30,374 nucleotides of DNA from JARRJY01 sp037388705 (lineage in GTDB: Bacteria; Pseudomonadota; Gammaproteobacteria; UBA6429; Thiohalophilaceae): assembly GCA_037388705.1 (NCBI GenBank), contig JARRJY010000019.1:1-30374 (forward strand), read 5' to 3'. Position numbers and translations under genes: made by a program. Below the pieces are notes generated by a model. It had not been told where the DNA came from. It was given only the letters and a program-made list of their open reading frames with translations, and searched no databases. This document shows, one piece after another, positions 1-8,718 of this stretch; the first letter of the stretch is position 1, and each line of letters begins with the position of its first letter.

Positions 1-1304
1 TATGGTTGTTTGTAAAGTGTCGCATAAAAAAATCCATCCATCCCGTAAACATCTGGCTGATTTACACCTGGCAAAATCTGGCGCCCGGCTTTTGTATTGA
101 TTCCCCAGTCAGCCTCAATATCAATATGCTTTGCATCAGTTTGACGTGCCAGGAATTGTTCTATTTGTTGTGTATTTTCCTGCGGTAATATCGAGCAGGT
201 GGCATAGACAAGCATACCGCCTGGCTTGAGCAAGGGCCACAACTGATCGAGAATTTGTTGCTGTATTGTTACCAGATGAGGGATATCATCAGCGCGCCTT
301 AACAGTTTAATATCTGGATGTCGACGGATCACGCCGGTGGCACTACAGGGAGCATCCAGTAAAATACGATCGAAAAAATTACCATCCCACCATCCATCAG
401 GTTTAGATGCATCACCGCAAATGACATCGGCATGTAAATCAAGTCGCGCAAGATTCTCATGGATTGCGGTTAACCGGTTTTCTTCAATATCAAGAGCAAC
501 AAGCCTGCCCAGTTCAGGTTGTGATTCCAGTATATGTGCAGTTTTACCGCCTGGTGCTGCACACGCATCCAGTATTGTTTCACCGGGTTTGGCATCCAGT
601 ATGATTGCAGCCAGTTGAGCAGAAGCATCCTGAACGGAACATAAGCCGGTTTTAAAATCAGGTAGTTCATGAACATCAAGGGGCTGTTTAAGAGTAAGCG
701 CATCGGGAGCGTACAGGTGCGTTTCACTTTCAATAGCTGAGGCCATTAACGTTTTTTTGTATTCACGAGTCGAGGTTTTATGCCGGTTTATCCGGAGTGT
801 CATCGGTGGGAGTTGATTGTTTGCTGCGATGATTGTCTGCCAATTATCTGGCCAGGCAGTTTTAATTATGTCTAATAGCCATTGCGGGTGTGAATACCTG
901 GCTGATTCATTTTTTTCTATTAACTTGTTGAGTTGTACCTGTTGGCGTTGAAACTGCCTCAAGACACCATTGACAAAATTCCGAGACCAGTCTTTTTTTA
1001 GTGCTTTGCAGATTTTAACTGTTTCCGATACGGCTGCATGATCAGGAATAGCCATTGCATCCAGTTGATAAAAACCCAAAAGAATCAAGAGTTGTATATC
1101 CAGGTCTTTTTTTCGTAAAGGTTTTTTAATCAGTTCAGATGAATAAAAATCAAGGCGGTGAAAATTGCGAATTACGCCATAACACATGGCCTGGGTTAGT
1201 GCAGGGTTATCGCTGTGACCAGATTGATTGAGTGCATCAGGCAGGTTGCGGCCTTGATCAATAACAGCATGAAGTGTTTTTATAGCTGCTAAACGTGGAT
1301 TCAT
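1..1304 (-). CDS. rsmB: 16S rRNA m5C967 methyltransferase RsmB (stop codon cut by window edge)
   Basis: SAM-dependent methyltransferase making 5-methylcytosine in 16S rRNA (position 967 in E. coli). I translated the minus strand by hand: the frame is open from the ATG at 1304 to codon 434, and the next codon begins TA at the window edge, so it is probably the stop. Length fits the family (E. coli 429 residues). The N-terminal ~140 residues match the NusB-like RNA-binding domain. The SAM-binding motif DACAAPGGKT is at about residues 246-255. The two cysteines of the RsmB mechanism are present: C320 in DAPCSATG and C370 in YATCSI. The start overlaps the fmt stop in an ATGA, so it is translationally coupled to fmt and last in the def-fmt-rsmB operon. 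Confidence 0.95.
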   Translation of the reverse strand, partial: MNPRLAAIKTLHAVIDQGRNLPDALNQSGHSDNPALTQAMCYGVIRNFHRLDFYSSELIKKPLRKKDLDIQLLILLGFYQLDAMAIPDHAAVSETVKICKALKKDWSRNFVNGVLRQFQRQQVQLNKLIEKNESARYSHPQWLLDIIKTAWPDNWQTIIAANNQLPPMTLRINRHKTSTREYKKTLMASAIESETHLYAPDALTLKQPLDVHELPDFKTGLCSVQDASAQLAAIILDAKPGETILDACAAPGGKTAHILESQPELGRLVALDIEENRLTAIHENLARLDLHADVICGDASKPDGWWDGNFFDRILLDAPCSATGVIRRHPDIKLLRRADDIPHLVTIQQQILDQLWPLLKPGGMLVYATCSILPQENTQQIEQFLARQTDAKHIDIEADWGINTKAGRQILPGVNQPDVYGMDGFFYATLYKQP

Positions 1305-2266
1305 TCAGCTGAACTATCAAGCAGTTTGCCGGTTGTCAGCCAGTCGCTATGACCATTAAGAAAAGAGGCTGCATCCATGGGTTTTTTACCTGGTGGTTGT
1401 AACTGTAATAAACGTAAAACATCTTCACCACAGGCAATATCAATACCTTGTTTGCTGGTTTTTAACACAGTACCGGGAGCAACATCTGAAGATGTTTTAT
1501 CTTTAACAACTTCACTTTGCCAGACACGTATTGCTTTATCATCAGCGACAAAAAAAGCAACTGGCCAGGGATTGAATGCTCGTACCTGATTATGTAGTTG
1601 TTGAGCATTTTGGTTCCAGTTCAGTTGTGCTTCCTGTTTCTCAAGTTTATGTGCATACGTAGCTGCGTTATCATCCTGAACTTCAGGTGTAATGTTTCCT
1701 GCCAGCAGTTTATCCAGAGTTGTTATTAAACTTTGTGCACCCAGCTCAGCCAGTTTGTCATGTAAACTTCCACCGGTATCTTCTTCAGTGATGGCACATG
1801 ATATTTTTCTTAATATATCACCGGTATCAAGGCCGGCATTCATCTGCATAATGGTAATTCCGGATTCAGCATCACCGGCGAGAATGGCTCTCTGAATTGG
1901 AGCAGCACCACGCCAGCGTGGTAGTAGAGAAGCATGAATATTAAGGCAACCCAGTTTAGGTATATCCAGCACAACCTGTGGCAGGATCAAGCCGTAGGCG
2001 GCAACGATCATGACATCCGCATTCAGATCCGCCAGCTTTTGTTGTTCTTTTTCATCTTTAAGTGATTCAGGCTGAAAAACTGGAATGTTATTTTCCAGGG
2101 CAAGCCTTTTCACCGGGCTGGCCTGTAGTTTACGCCCACGACCTGCAGGACGATCAGGCTGGGTATAAACTGCTATTACATCATGATGTGACTTTATTAA
2201 AGCTTGCAGTGCAATAGCCGCAAAGTCAGGTGTGCCGGCAAAGACAACTTTCAGGGGAGAGTTCAT
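1301..2266 (-). CDS. fmt: Methionyl-tRNA formyltransferase
   Basis: Transfers the formyl group from 10-formyltetrahydrofolate to Met-tRNAfMet for translation initiation; cytosolic. 321 residues, normal for the family. The N-terminal Rossmann-like formyltransferase domain starts with VVFAGTPDFAA. The folate/catalytic segment LNIHASLLPRWRGAAPIQ carries the conserved Asn109 and His111, and Asp147 sits in GLDTGD, completing the Asn-His-Asp set. The C-terminal OB-like tRNA-binding domain is complete. It lies 27 nt after def and overlaps rsmB by 4 nt, the usual bacterial arrangement in which formylation and deformylation enzymes are made together. No strong Shine-Dalgarno sequence is visible before the ATG. 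Confidence 0.97.
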   Translation of the reverse strand: MNSPLKVVFAGTPDFAAIALQALIKSHHDVIAVYTQPDRPAGRGRKLQASPVKRLALENNIPVFQPESLKDEKEQQKLADLNADVMIVAAYGLILPQVVLDIPKLGCLNIHASLLPRWRGAAPIQRAILAGDAESGITIMQMNAGLDTGDILRKISCAITEEDTGGSLHDKLAELGAQSLITTLDKLLAGNITPEVQDDNAATYAHKLEKQEAQLNWNQNAQQLHNQVRAFNPWPVAFFVADDKAIRVWQSEVVKDKTSSDVAPGTVLKTSKQGIDIACGEDVLRLLQLQPPGKKPMDAASFLNGHSDWLTTGKLLDSSAE

Positions 2267-2293
2267 AATTTTAATGGTATTACAAAGCTGGCC

Positions 2294-2797
2294 TTACATG
2301 GCCAGCTTTTGTTGTTTTTGTAATTTCTTGCGTATACGTTGACGCTTTAATTGTGACAGGTAGTCAACAAATAGTTTACCCATCAGGTGATCCATTTCAT
2401 GCTGGATACAGACGGCCAGCAGTCCGGTCGCTTCCATCTCAAATTCATCACCATCACGGTTCAGGGCACGGATTTTAATATGTTCGGCGCGTTGTACCGT
2501 TTCATAAATGCCGGGCACAGACAGGCAGCCCTCATCAAACTCCTGTTCCCCGTCTTTTTCAATGATTTCCGGGTTAATCAATACCAGGGGCTGGTTTTTC
2601 TCCTCGGAAATATCCATCACGATAATTCGTTGGTGGACGTTTACCTGGGTAGCTGCTAAACCAATACCAGGGGCAGCATACATGGTCTCCAGCATGTCAT
2701 CTGTAAGTTGTTGAATTTCTTCAGTTACTTCAGAAACAGGCTTGGCGACGGTACGTAAACGCTCATCTGGATAATTTAAAATATTCAATATTGCCAT
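2294..2797 (-). CDS. def: Peptide deformylase
   Basis: Metalloenzyme that removes the N-formyl group from nascent proteins. 167 residues, full length. All three signature motifs are present: GIGLAATQ (residues 44-51), EGCLS with metal ligand Cys91, and QHEMDHL with metal ligands His133 and His137 and catalytic Glu134. The C-terminal tail is lysine/arginine-rich, as in gammaproteobacterial class I enzymes that dock near the ribosomal exit tunnel. First gene of the minus-strand def-fmt-rsmB operon, divergent from the LysM lipoprotein gene across about 146 bp. I see no clear Shine-Dalgarno sequence. Confidence 0.97.
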   Translation of the reverse strand: MAILNILNYPDERLRTVAKPVSEVTEEIQQLTDDMLETMYAAPGIGLAATQVNVHQRIIVMDISEEKNQPLVLINPEIIEKDGEQEFDEGCLSVPGIYETVQRAEHIKIRALNRDGDEFEMEATGLLAVCIQHEMDHLMGKLFVDYLSQLKRQRIRKKLQKQQKLAM

Positions 2798-2943
2798 ATA
2801 ATTTCGAGCTAAATTTATAGTACAAGTGTAGAAAAAGCTGCTAACATTATGATACTAATAGATAACTCTGTATCTGACCCGGTACTTTTCAGGTCTGTAA
2901 CAGTGAATAAAAACGTTTTTTCCGGCTTCCACAAGGGTTGCTT

Positions 2944-4107
2944 ATGATAACAAAACAGTCGACCGGAGCTCATATTATACGCTTCCTCTCCATTCTATTC
3001 ATGGTTTTGGGGCTTGCTGCCTGTAGTTCAACCCCTGAACCTAAACCTGAACCACCCAAGCCGGCTCCAGAGCCCGCGCCAATGGTTGAGCCAGAACCCG
3101 CGCCGCCGCCTGCCGTCGTAAAACCAGATCATCCGGACAGTTACACGGTTGTTAAAGGCGATACACTGTGGGACATTGCCAGTCGTTTTCTCAATGATCC
3201 CTGGCTGTGGCCCGAGCTCTGGCATATCAATACGGAAATTCGTAACCCTCACCTGATTTACCCGGGTGATGTTATTGTTCTTCAGTATGTGGATGGCAAG
3301 CCTTATATAACGATGGACGGTGCCGCAGCTGCAACGCCCAAGTATGACAAGCCTGCTATCAAGTCGTTCAAGTTGTCGCCAAAGATTCGTTCAGAATCAA
3401 TTGAAAAAGCGATCACGACCATTCCGCGAGAACTCATCGCGCCGTTTTTATCACGTCCTCGTGTTGCTACCGAAGATGAGATCGATGCTGCACCCCATAT
3501 TATTGCCAGTTATGAACGACACCTTATAACAGGTACTGGCAACAAGATTTATGCAAAGGGATTCAGCGACAAGCTATTTGGTAGTTACCATGTTGTCAGG
3601 CCGGGTATCGAATACGAAGATCCTGAAACAGGTGAAACCCTGGGTTATGAGCTCATCGATCTGGCAAATGCGAATGTCCAGAAAACAGGTGATCCGGTAA
3701 CCCTGATTGTTAGTGAGGCAAGACAGGAAGTAATCAACGGCGATCTGTTATTCCCACACGAAGAGAAAAAGCTGGATTTCAGGTTTATACCTCGTGCACC
3801 AACAGAAAAGATAAATGGCCAAATAATACATGTTATTAATGGCCTTAATTTAATCGGCCAATACAATATCGTGGTCATTAACCGTGGTGCAAAAGATGGA
3901 CTGGAACCAGGGCATGTGCTGGCCGTTTTACAGAAAGGCGAGGAAGTTCGAAACCCAAGATCGGTGTTTGGCTGGGGTACGGAAAAATTACCTGATGAAC
4001 GTGCCGGTGTGATGATGATATTTAGTGTAAAAGAAAAATTAAGTTTTGGTTTAATCATGGAAGCACAAAAAACGATTCGTCGAATGGACAAGGTTACGAA
4101 TCCATAA
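2944..4107 (+). CDS. LysM-domain lipoprotein (PA0020-like)
   Basis: Predicted outer-membrane or periplasmic lipoprotein binding peptidoglycan through one LysM domain. I chose the ATG at 2944 because AAGGG lies 6 nt upstream; a TTG at 2938 would overlap that site. 387 residues. The N-terminus is basic then hydrophobic and ends in lipobox GLAAC with Cys27, followed by a Pro/Glu/Lys-rich spacer of about 35 residues. LysM spans roughly residues 66-115 and is the type common beside dprA in gammaproteobacteria, with an inserted WLWPELW segment. The remaining ~270 residues have no motif I recognise. In Pseudomonas the same gene type sits between def and dprA. Its cellular role is not established; it is sometimes called a cell-wall-binding or YgaU-like protein. 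Confidence 0.85.
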   Translation: MITKQSTGAHIIRFLSILFMVLGLAACSSTPEPKPEPPKPAPEPAPMVEPEPAPPPAVVKPDHPDSYTVVKGDTLWDIASRFLNDPWLWPELWHINTEIRNPHLIYPGDVIVLQYVDGKPYITMDGAAAATPKYDKPAIKSFKLSPKIRSESIEKAITTIPRELIAPFLSRPRVATEDEIDAAPHIIASYERHLITGTGNKIYAKGFSDKLFGSYHVVRPGIEYEDPETGETLGYELIDLANANVQKTGDPVTLIVSEARQEVINGDLLFPHEEKKLDFRFIPRAPTEKINGQIIHVINGLNLIGQYNIVVINRGAKDGLEPGHVLAVLQKGEEVRNPRSVFGWGTEKLPDERAGVMMIFSVKEKLSFGLIMEAQKTIRRMDKVTNP

Positions 4108-4133
4108 CACCGGCTTAATCTCAAAACTATCAG

Positions 4134-4163
4134 AACCGGCACAGAATCTGTGCCGGTTTTTTT
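4134..4163 (+). terminator. Intrinsic terminator after the LysM gene
   Basis: Stem AACCGGCACA (4134-4143), loop GAATC, stem TGTGCCGGTT (4149-4158), followed by an unbroken T run to 4163. It starts 26 nt after the LysM stop. It argues against dprA starting at the GTG at 4150, which lies within the hairpin. Confidence 0.88.
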
Positions 4164-4212
4164 GTGTTACACTTTCAATTATTACCAAATGGACTTGGTG
4201 AAAGGAAAACAA

Positions 4213-5238
4213 ATGATAGCTGATACACAAAGCTTGCATGACTGGCTCGTGCTAAGCCATGCCCCCCAGGTGGGTAGTGCCACTATTTCCCTGTTACTCT
4301 CTCATTTTCATTCGCCTCGACAGGTGCTCAGTGCCGGACGTGGCACATTGTCCGCAATGGGATTGCCAGGTTCGTCAATTGATGGACTGTTGTCACCCGA
4401 TGAAAAGGCAATTGAAGGTGATTTAATATGGCTCGAGCAGGATCAGGCCCACATCCTCACGCTAGATGATCCGCGTTACCCGGCTTTATTAAAGGAAATA
4501 CCTGATCCACCAGCCGTACTTTATGTGTTTGGTAATCCAGAAATACTGAGTTATCCAGCGTTGGCAATGGTGGGGAGTCGTCACCATAGTCCGGCAGGCA
4601 AGGAAACGGCCAGGGAGTTTGCCCATCACCTTTCATCCTTAGGGCTCGTCATTACCAGTGGTATGGCGCTTGGCATTGATGCCGCCAGTCACCGGGGTGC
4701 ACTTGATGCAGGGGGAAGAACGGTTGCTGTTTGCGGTACCGGGCTGGACAGGGTGTACCCTGCCAGGCACAAGGAACTGGCCCATCAGATAGCCGAAAAT
4801 GGTGCACTTGTATCGGAATTTCCCATAGGTGTGCCACCTCTTGCGGCAAATTTCCCGCGTCGCAACAGAATTATCAGTGGTCTGAGCCTGGCTGTTCTGG
4901 TGGTGGAGGCAGCAGTGAAAAGCGGTTCATTGATTACCGCGAGAATGGCGTTAGAGCAGGGTCGCGAGGTACTGGCCGTACCGGGTTCCATACATAACCC
5001 CCACTCCAGGGGATGTAACTCATTGATTCGACAGGGTGCAAAGCTGGTCGAAACAGCACAGGATGTGCTCGAGGAACTGCCACAAATTGAGTTGTCTAAC
5101 AAGACAGACCTTGAAAAACAGTCCAAATCGACCCCATTTCAGTTGGATGAGAGCTATCAGCAGGTGCTGGAAAGTGTCGGTTATGAGCCTACAGCCGTCG
5201 ATACAGTAGTACAAAGGAGTGGATTGACGGCGGACTAG
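4213..5238 (+). CDS. dprA: DNA-processing protein DprA, C-terminal winged helix truncated
   Basis: DprA (Smf) binds single-stranded DNA and loads RecA during natural transformation. The ATG at 4213 is chosen because AAGGA lies 6 nt upstream; the longer frame from 4150 begins inside a terminator. 341 residues. A helical SAM-like region is followed by the Rossmann-like DprA core: MVGSR (near 119-123), SGMALGIDAASHRGAL, and FPRRNRIISGLS with VPGSIHNPHSRG further on. The core is complete. The protein stops with TAG at 5236 inside the expected C-terminal winged-helix domain (last residues VDTVVQRSGLTAD), so about 35-45 residues are missing compared with E. coli Smf. Only 25 nt remain before smg. 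DprA of Streptococcus pneumoniae lacks this domain, so the core may still work. Confidence 0.93.
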   Translation: MIADTQSLHDWLVLSHAPQVGSATISLLLSHFHSPRQVLSAGRGTLSAMGLPGSSIDGLLSPDEKAIEGDLIWLEQDQAHILTLDDPRYPALLKEIPDPPAVLYVFGNPEILSYPALAMVGSRHHSPAGKETAREFAHHLSSLGLVITSGMALGIDAASHRGALDAGGRTVAVCGTGLDRVYPARHKELAHQIAENGALVSEFPIGVPPLAANFPRRNRIISGLSLAVLVVEAAVKSGSLITARMALEQGREVLAVPGSIHNPHSRGCNSLIRQGAKLVETAQDVLEELPQIELSNKTDLEKQSKSTPFQLDESYQQVLESVGYEPTAVDTVVQRSGLTAD

Positions 5239-5263
5239 TCTCACCTGCTAACGAGGAAGTGAA

Positions 5264-5740
5264 ATGAAAGAAAATATACTCGACGTGCTGATGTACCTGT
5301 TTGAGAATTATATGAACGATGAAATAGAATTCGATACTGACGAAGAATCATTGCGCGTCGAACTACAGGAAGCGGGATTCCAGCAGGCAGAAATCACTAA
5401 GGCATTCCAGTGGCTGGAAGGCCTGGTGGACAGGCAGAATAACGAAGAACATGCACTATTAAATGCTTCTTCTATGCGCGTTTATACACCTGAAGAGAGT
5501 GATAAGCTGGATCTGGATAGCCGGGGTTTCCTGTTATTCCTGGAACAAACAGGGGTACTTGATCACAATACACGTGAGCTGGTTATTGATCGTGTTATGG
5601 CTCTTGAAGCAGATGAAATTGATCTGGAACAGCTGAAATGGGTAGTTCTGATGGTGCTGTTTAACCAGCCGGGTCGTGAAGCTGCCTTCGCATGGATGGA
5701 AGACCTGGTGTTTGAAGAAGCAACTGGTATCCTGCATTGA
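5264..5740 (+). CDS. smg: Smg family protein (DUF494)
   Basis: 158 residues, matching the Smg/DUF494 family (about 157 in E. coli), which is typically encoded right after dprA. The start MKENILDVLMYLFENYM is characteristic, and the protein is acidic and mostly helical with no signal peptide or membrane segment, so cytosolic. Its molecular function is unknown. It follows dprA by 25 nt and has a GAGGAAG ribosome-binding site about 5 nt before the ATG. The smg ribosome-binding site lies in the stretch where the missing end of dprA would have been. Confidence 0.92.
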   Translation: MKENILDVLMYLFENYMNDEIEFDTDEESLRVELQEAGFQQAEITKAFQWLEGLVDRQNNEEHALLNASSMRVYTPEESDKLDLDSRGFLLFLEQTGVLDHNTRELVIDRVMALEADEIDLEQLKWVVLMVLFNQPGREAAFAWMEDLVFEEATGILH

Positions 5741-5766
5741 CAAAGGAAACGATATAATAACAACAG

Positions 5767-5795
5767 TGCCCGCCATCTCCGCGGGCATTTGCTTT
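5767..5795 (+). terminator. Possible weak terminator/attenuator between smg and topA
   Basis: TGCCCGC (5767-5773), loop CATCTCC, GCGGGCA (5781-5787), then TTTGCTTTT. The stem is GC-rich but only 7 bp and the T tract is interrupted. It lies 20 nt before the topA ribosome-binding region, so partial termination is the most I would infer. Confidence 0.5.
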
Positions 5796-5814
5796 TATAA
5801 GAATAGGGTAAACC

Positions 5815-8118
5815 ATGGCAAAAAATCTGGTCATCGTAGAATCACCGGCCAAAGCAAAAACCATTAAAAAGTATCTGGGTAAAGGATTCGAGGTCCTTGC
5901 TTCCTACGGTCATGTTCGCGACCTGCTTCCCAAGGAAGGTGCAGTTGATCCAGCCAATGATTTTGCTATGAAGTATCAACTCATAGAAAAAAATCAGAAA
6001 CATGTCGATGCTATTGCCAAGGCATTAAAGAAAGCAGACGCCCTGTATCTGGCAACGGATCCGGATCGCGAGGGTGAAGCTATTTCATGGCATCTATATG
6101 AAATTTTAAAAGAACGTGGTTTATTAAAAGACAAAAAAGTGGGACGTGTCGCGTTCAATGAAATCACCAAGCGTGCGATTAATGAAGCTATTGAGCATCC
6201 ACGTGAACTTTCCAATGACATGATCAACGCACAACTAGCACGTCGGGCACTGGATTACCTGGTCGGTTTTAACCTATCACCATTACTGTGGAAAAAAATC
6301 CGACGGGGGCTATCGGCGGGTCGGGTGCAAAGTCCTGCCCTGCGCATGATCGTTGAGCGCGAGCTGGAAATTGAAAAATTCAAACCAAAAGAATACTGGA
6401 CTATTGATGCTGAAGTAGAAAGTGATAGTCAGCCTTTTACATCTAAATTAATTCATCTGGAAGGTAAAAAACTTTCGCAGTTCACTATTAATAGTGAAGA
6501 TAAAGCCAAGCATGCCGAGGAAGTATTAAATAAAGCGGCTAATGGCAAATTACTTGTTGCTAAAATCGAAAAGAAAAAGCGTAAGCGTAATCCTGCTGCA
6601 CCTTTTACCACTTCGACTTTGCAACAGGAAGCCTCTCGTAAGCTTGGTTTTACTGCCAAGAAAACTATGAGCATCGCCCAGCAACTTTATGAAGGTATTG
6701 ATCTTGATGGTGAAACCGTAGGTTTGATTACTTACATGCGTACCGACTCGGTCAGTCTTGCTAATGAAGCCCTGGATGAAATTAGGGAGTTTATAGGCAA
6801 AAAATACGGCGATGATAATGTGCCTGCAGAACCACGTACTTTTAAAACCAAGGCCAAGAATGCCCAGGAAGCGCATGAAGCGGTACGTCCAACCTCTGTA
6901 AACCACGAACCAGCAGCGATTAAAAAACACTTAAGCAAGGATCAGTTCAGGTTGTATGATCTGATCTGGAAACGGACAGTTGCCTGCCAAATGATCCATG
7001 CCACACTGGACACGGTCGCCGTTGATTTAACTGCTGGTGAAGGTAATATCTTCCGTGCCAACGGGTCGACAGTCGTAAAACCTGGCTTTATGGCGGTGTA
7101 CCTTGAAGGGACCGATGATGCCAAAGCGGCGGCAGATGATAAAGATAAACTGTTACCACCGATGGAAGAAGGTGATGACATTAAACTGGTAAAAATTTTA
7201 CCGGAACAACATTTCACAGAACCACCGCCAAGGTATTCAGAAGCCAGCCTGGTCAAGGCACTGGAAGAACATGGCATTGGTCGTCCATCCACTTATGCGT
7301 CGATCATTTCAACGCTTCAGTCACGTGAATACGTGGAAATGGACAAGAAACGTTTTATTCCTACTGATGTCGGCCGGATTGTTAACAAGTTTCTGACCGA
7401 ACATTTTACTCAGTACGTCGATTATGATTTCACCGCGAACATGGAAGATGAACTGGACGCTATCTCTCGCGGTGAAGAAGACTGGGTGCCAATGATGAAA
7501 AACTTCTGGCAGCCTTTCAAAGATCTTGTGGATGACAAGGAACAGAGCGTTGATCGTAAAGATGTTACCCATGAACAACTTGATGAGAAATGCCCCAAGT
7601 GTGGTGGTAGCCTGGCAATACGTCTGGGCCGACGCGGCCGCTTTGTCGGTTGTAACAATTACCCTGAGTGTGACTACACGCGTAACGTCAATGAAGATGC
7701 CAATGCCGAGCCTGAAGTCATTGAAGATCGCAAATGTCCGGAATGTGGTTCTGACCTGATCATTCGTCACGGGCGCTATGGCAAGTTTATCGGTTGCAGC
7801 AGTTACCCCGACTGTAAACATATTGAGCCGCTGGAAAAACCGGAAGATACCGGCGTACAGTGCCCGGAGTGTAAAAAAGGTAACATGCTCAAGCGCAAGT
7901 CACGTAATGGCAAGATATTTTATTCCTGTGAGCATTACCCGGATTGTAAATACGCAGTCTGGAACCAGCCTCTGAATGAAGCCTGCCCGGATTGTGGCTG
8001 GCCGATGTTGACATTAAAAACTACCAAGCGTCGCGGTACAGAAAAAGTCTGCCCACAGAAGGAATGTGGTTTTACTGAGTCTGTCGAAACAGATGAAGAA
8101 GAGACTCAAACTGAATAA
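5815..8118 (+). CDS. topA: DNA topoisomerase I (type IA)
   Basis: Relaxes negative supercoils by single-strand passage. 767 residues. The TOPRIM domain begins LVIVESPAKAKTIKKYLG and carries the acidic motif DPDREGE (residues 82-88). Catalytic tyrosine is Tyr307 in GLITYMRTDS. After the toroidal core there are four tetracysteine zinc ribbons, beginning near residues 593, 641, 683 and 724. E. coli TopA (865 residues) has three Cys4 ribbons plus two cysteine-free ribbon-like modules, so this version is shorter with a different tail composition. The ATG at 5815 gives the canonical N-terminus. It follows smg, as in other gammaproteobacteria. Confidence 0.97.
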   Translation: MAKNLVIVESPAKAKTIKKYLGKGFEVLASYGHVRDLLPKEGAVDPANDFAMKYQLIEKNQKHVDAIAKALKKADALYLATDPDREGEAISWHLYEILKERGLLKDKKVGRVAFNEITKRAINEAIEHPRELSNDMINAQLARRALDYLVGFNLSPLLWKKIRRGLSAGRVQSPALRMIVERELEIEKFKPKEYWTIDAEVESDSQPFTSKLIHLEGKKLSQFTINSEDKAKHAEEVLNKAANGKLLVAKIEKKKRKRNPAAPFTTSTLQQEASRKLGFTAKKTMSIAQQLYEGIDLDGETVGLITYMRTDSVSLANEALDEIREFIGKKYGDDNVPAEPRTFKTKAKNAQEAHEAVRPTSVNHEPAAIKKHLSKDQFRLYDLIWKRTVACQMIHATLDTVAVDLTAGEGNIFRANGSTVVKPGFMAVYLEGTDDAKAAADDKDKLLPPMEEGDDIKLVKILPEQHFTEPPPRYSEASLVKALEEHGIGRPSTYASIISTLQSREYVEMDKKRFIPTDVGRIVNKFLTEHFTQYVDYDFTANMEDELDAISRGEEDWVPMMKNFWQPFKDLVDDKEQSVDRKDVTHEQLDEKCPKCGGSLAIRLGRRGRFVGCNNYPECDYTRNVNEDANAEPEVIEDRKCPECGSDLIIRHGRYGKFIGCSSYPDCKHIEPLEKPEDTGVQCPECKKGNMLKRKSRNGKIFYSCEHYPDCKYAVWNQPLNEACPDCGWPMLTLKTTKRRGTEKVCPQKECGFTESVETDEEETQTE

Positions 8119-8136
8119 CATTTCATTTCATCGCGA

Positions 8137-8697
8137 ATGATGACCAATCCACAGGTTCAGCAAGCAGCAGAAATTTTAAAGCAGGGCGGAGTGATTGCGT
8201 ATCCTACTGAGGCAGTATATGGCCTGGGTTGCGATCCAGGGAATGAAAAGGCAATACAACGCATCCTGGAATTAAAGGGGCGAGTTGCTGCAAAAGGACT
8301 GATATTAATTGCGGCAAGTTTTTCACAATTACAGCCCTACATAAGTGAACTGGAACAGGAAGTAAAAAGTGAAATACTCGACAGTTGGCCTGGTCCGGTA
8401 ACCTGGATTGTCCCGGCAAAAGAAACAGTCAGTCATAATTTACGTGGTACATATACTACCCTCGCGATCAGAGTGACCAGCCATCCTATCGTGCAGGAAC
8501 TCTGTAATTGCTTTGGTGGGGCACTTGTTTCAACGAGTGCAAATCCGGCAGGCCAGGAACCTGCACGAACCACTGAAGAAGTGAAGAGATATTTTGAAGA
8601 TAGCCTGGACTATATCCTTGAAGGTGAAACCGGTGGGCTTGATAAGCCAACGGAAATCCGTGATGCCCTGAGTAAAAAGATAATTCGTCCAGCATAG
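8137..8697 (+). CDS. tsaC: Threonylcarbamoyl-AMP synthase TsaC (YrdC/Sua5 family)
   Basis: Makes L-threonylcarbamoyladenylate from threonine, bicarbonate and ATP, the first step of t6A37 tRNA modification. 186 residues, the short single-domain TsaC form (E. coli 190), lacking the Sua5 C-terminal domain. Conserved stretches: GGVIAYPTEAVYGLGCD near the N-terminus, LKGRVAAKGLILIA (nucleotide-binding lysine/arginine region), PGPVTWIVPA, LAIRVTSHP and STSANPAGQEPART. Two adjacent ATGs (8137, 8140) are possible starts and neither has a strong ribosome-binding site. It lies 18 nt after topA and 21 nt before hemF, so all three are probably cotranscribed. In Pseudomonas a quinone oxidoreductase gene lies between tsaC and hemF; it is absent here. 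Confidence 0.95.
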   Translation: MMTNPQVQQAAEILKQGGVIAYPTEAVYGLGCDPGNEKAIQRILELKGRVAAKGLILIAASFSQLQPYISELEQEVKSEILDSWPGPVTWIVPAKETVSHNLRGTYTTLAIRVTSHPIVQELCNCFGGALVSTSANPAGQEPARTTEEVKRYFEDSLDYILEGETGGLDKPTEIRDALSKKIIRPA

Positions 8698-8718
8698 AAT
8701 TAAACAACAGGAATAATC

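Noticed and set aside
470..733. 87-residue minus-strand frame in rsmB
   Set aside because: Same strand as rsmB but another frame; the rsmB frame is open from 1304 to the window edge and carries both catalytic cysteines.
3645..4142. 165-residue minus-strand frame
   Set aside because: It is antisense to the LysM lipoprotein gene, has a shadow-like composition and runs into the terminator.
4150..4212. dprA starting at GTG 4150 or ATG 4189
   Set aside because: The first lies in a terminator hairpin and gives a nonfamily leader; ATG at 4213 has AAGGA 6 nt upstream and gives a normal start.
7321..7821. 166-residue minus-strand frame inside topA
   Set aside because: Antisense shadow of the zinc-ribbon coding region; topA motifs are unambiguous in the plus frame.
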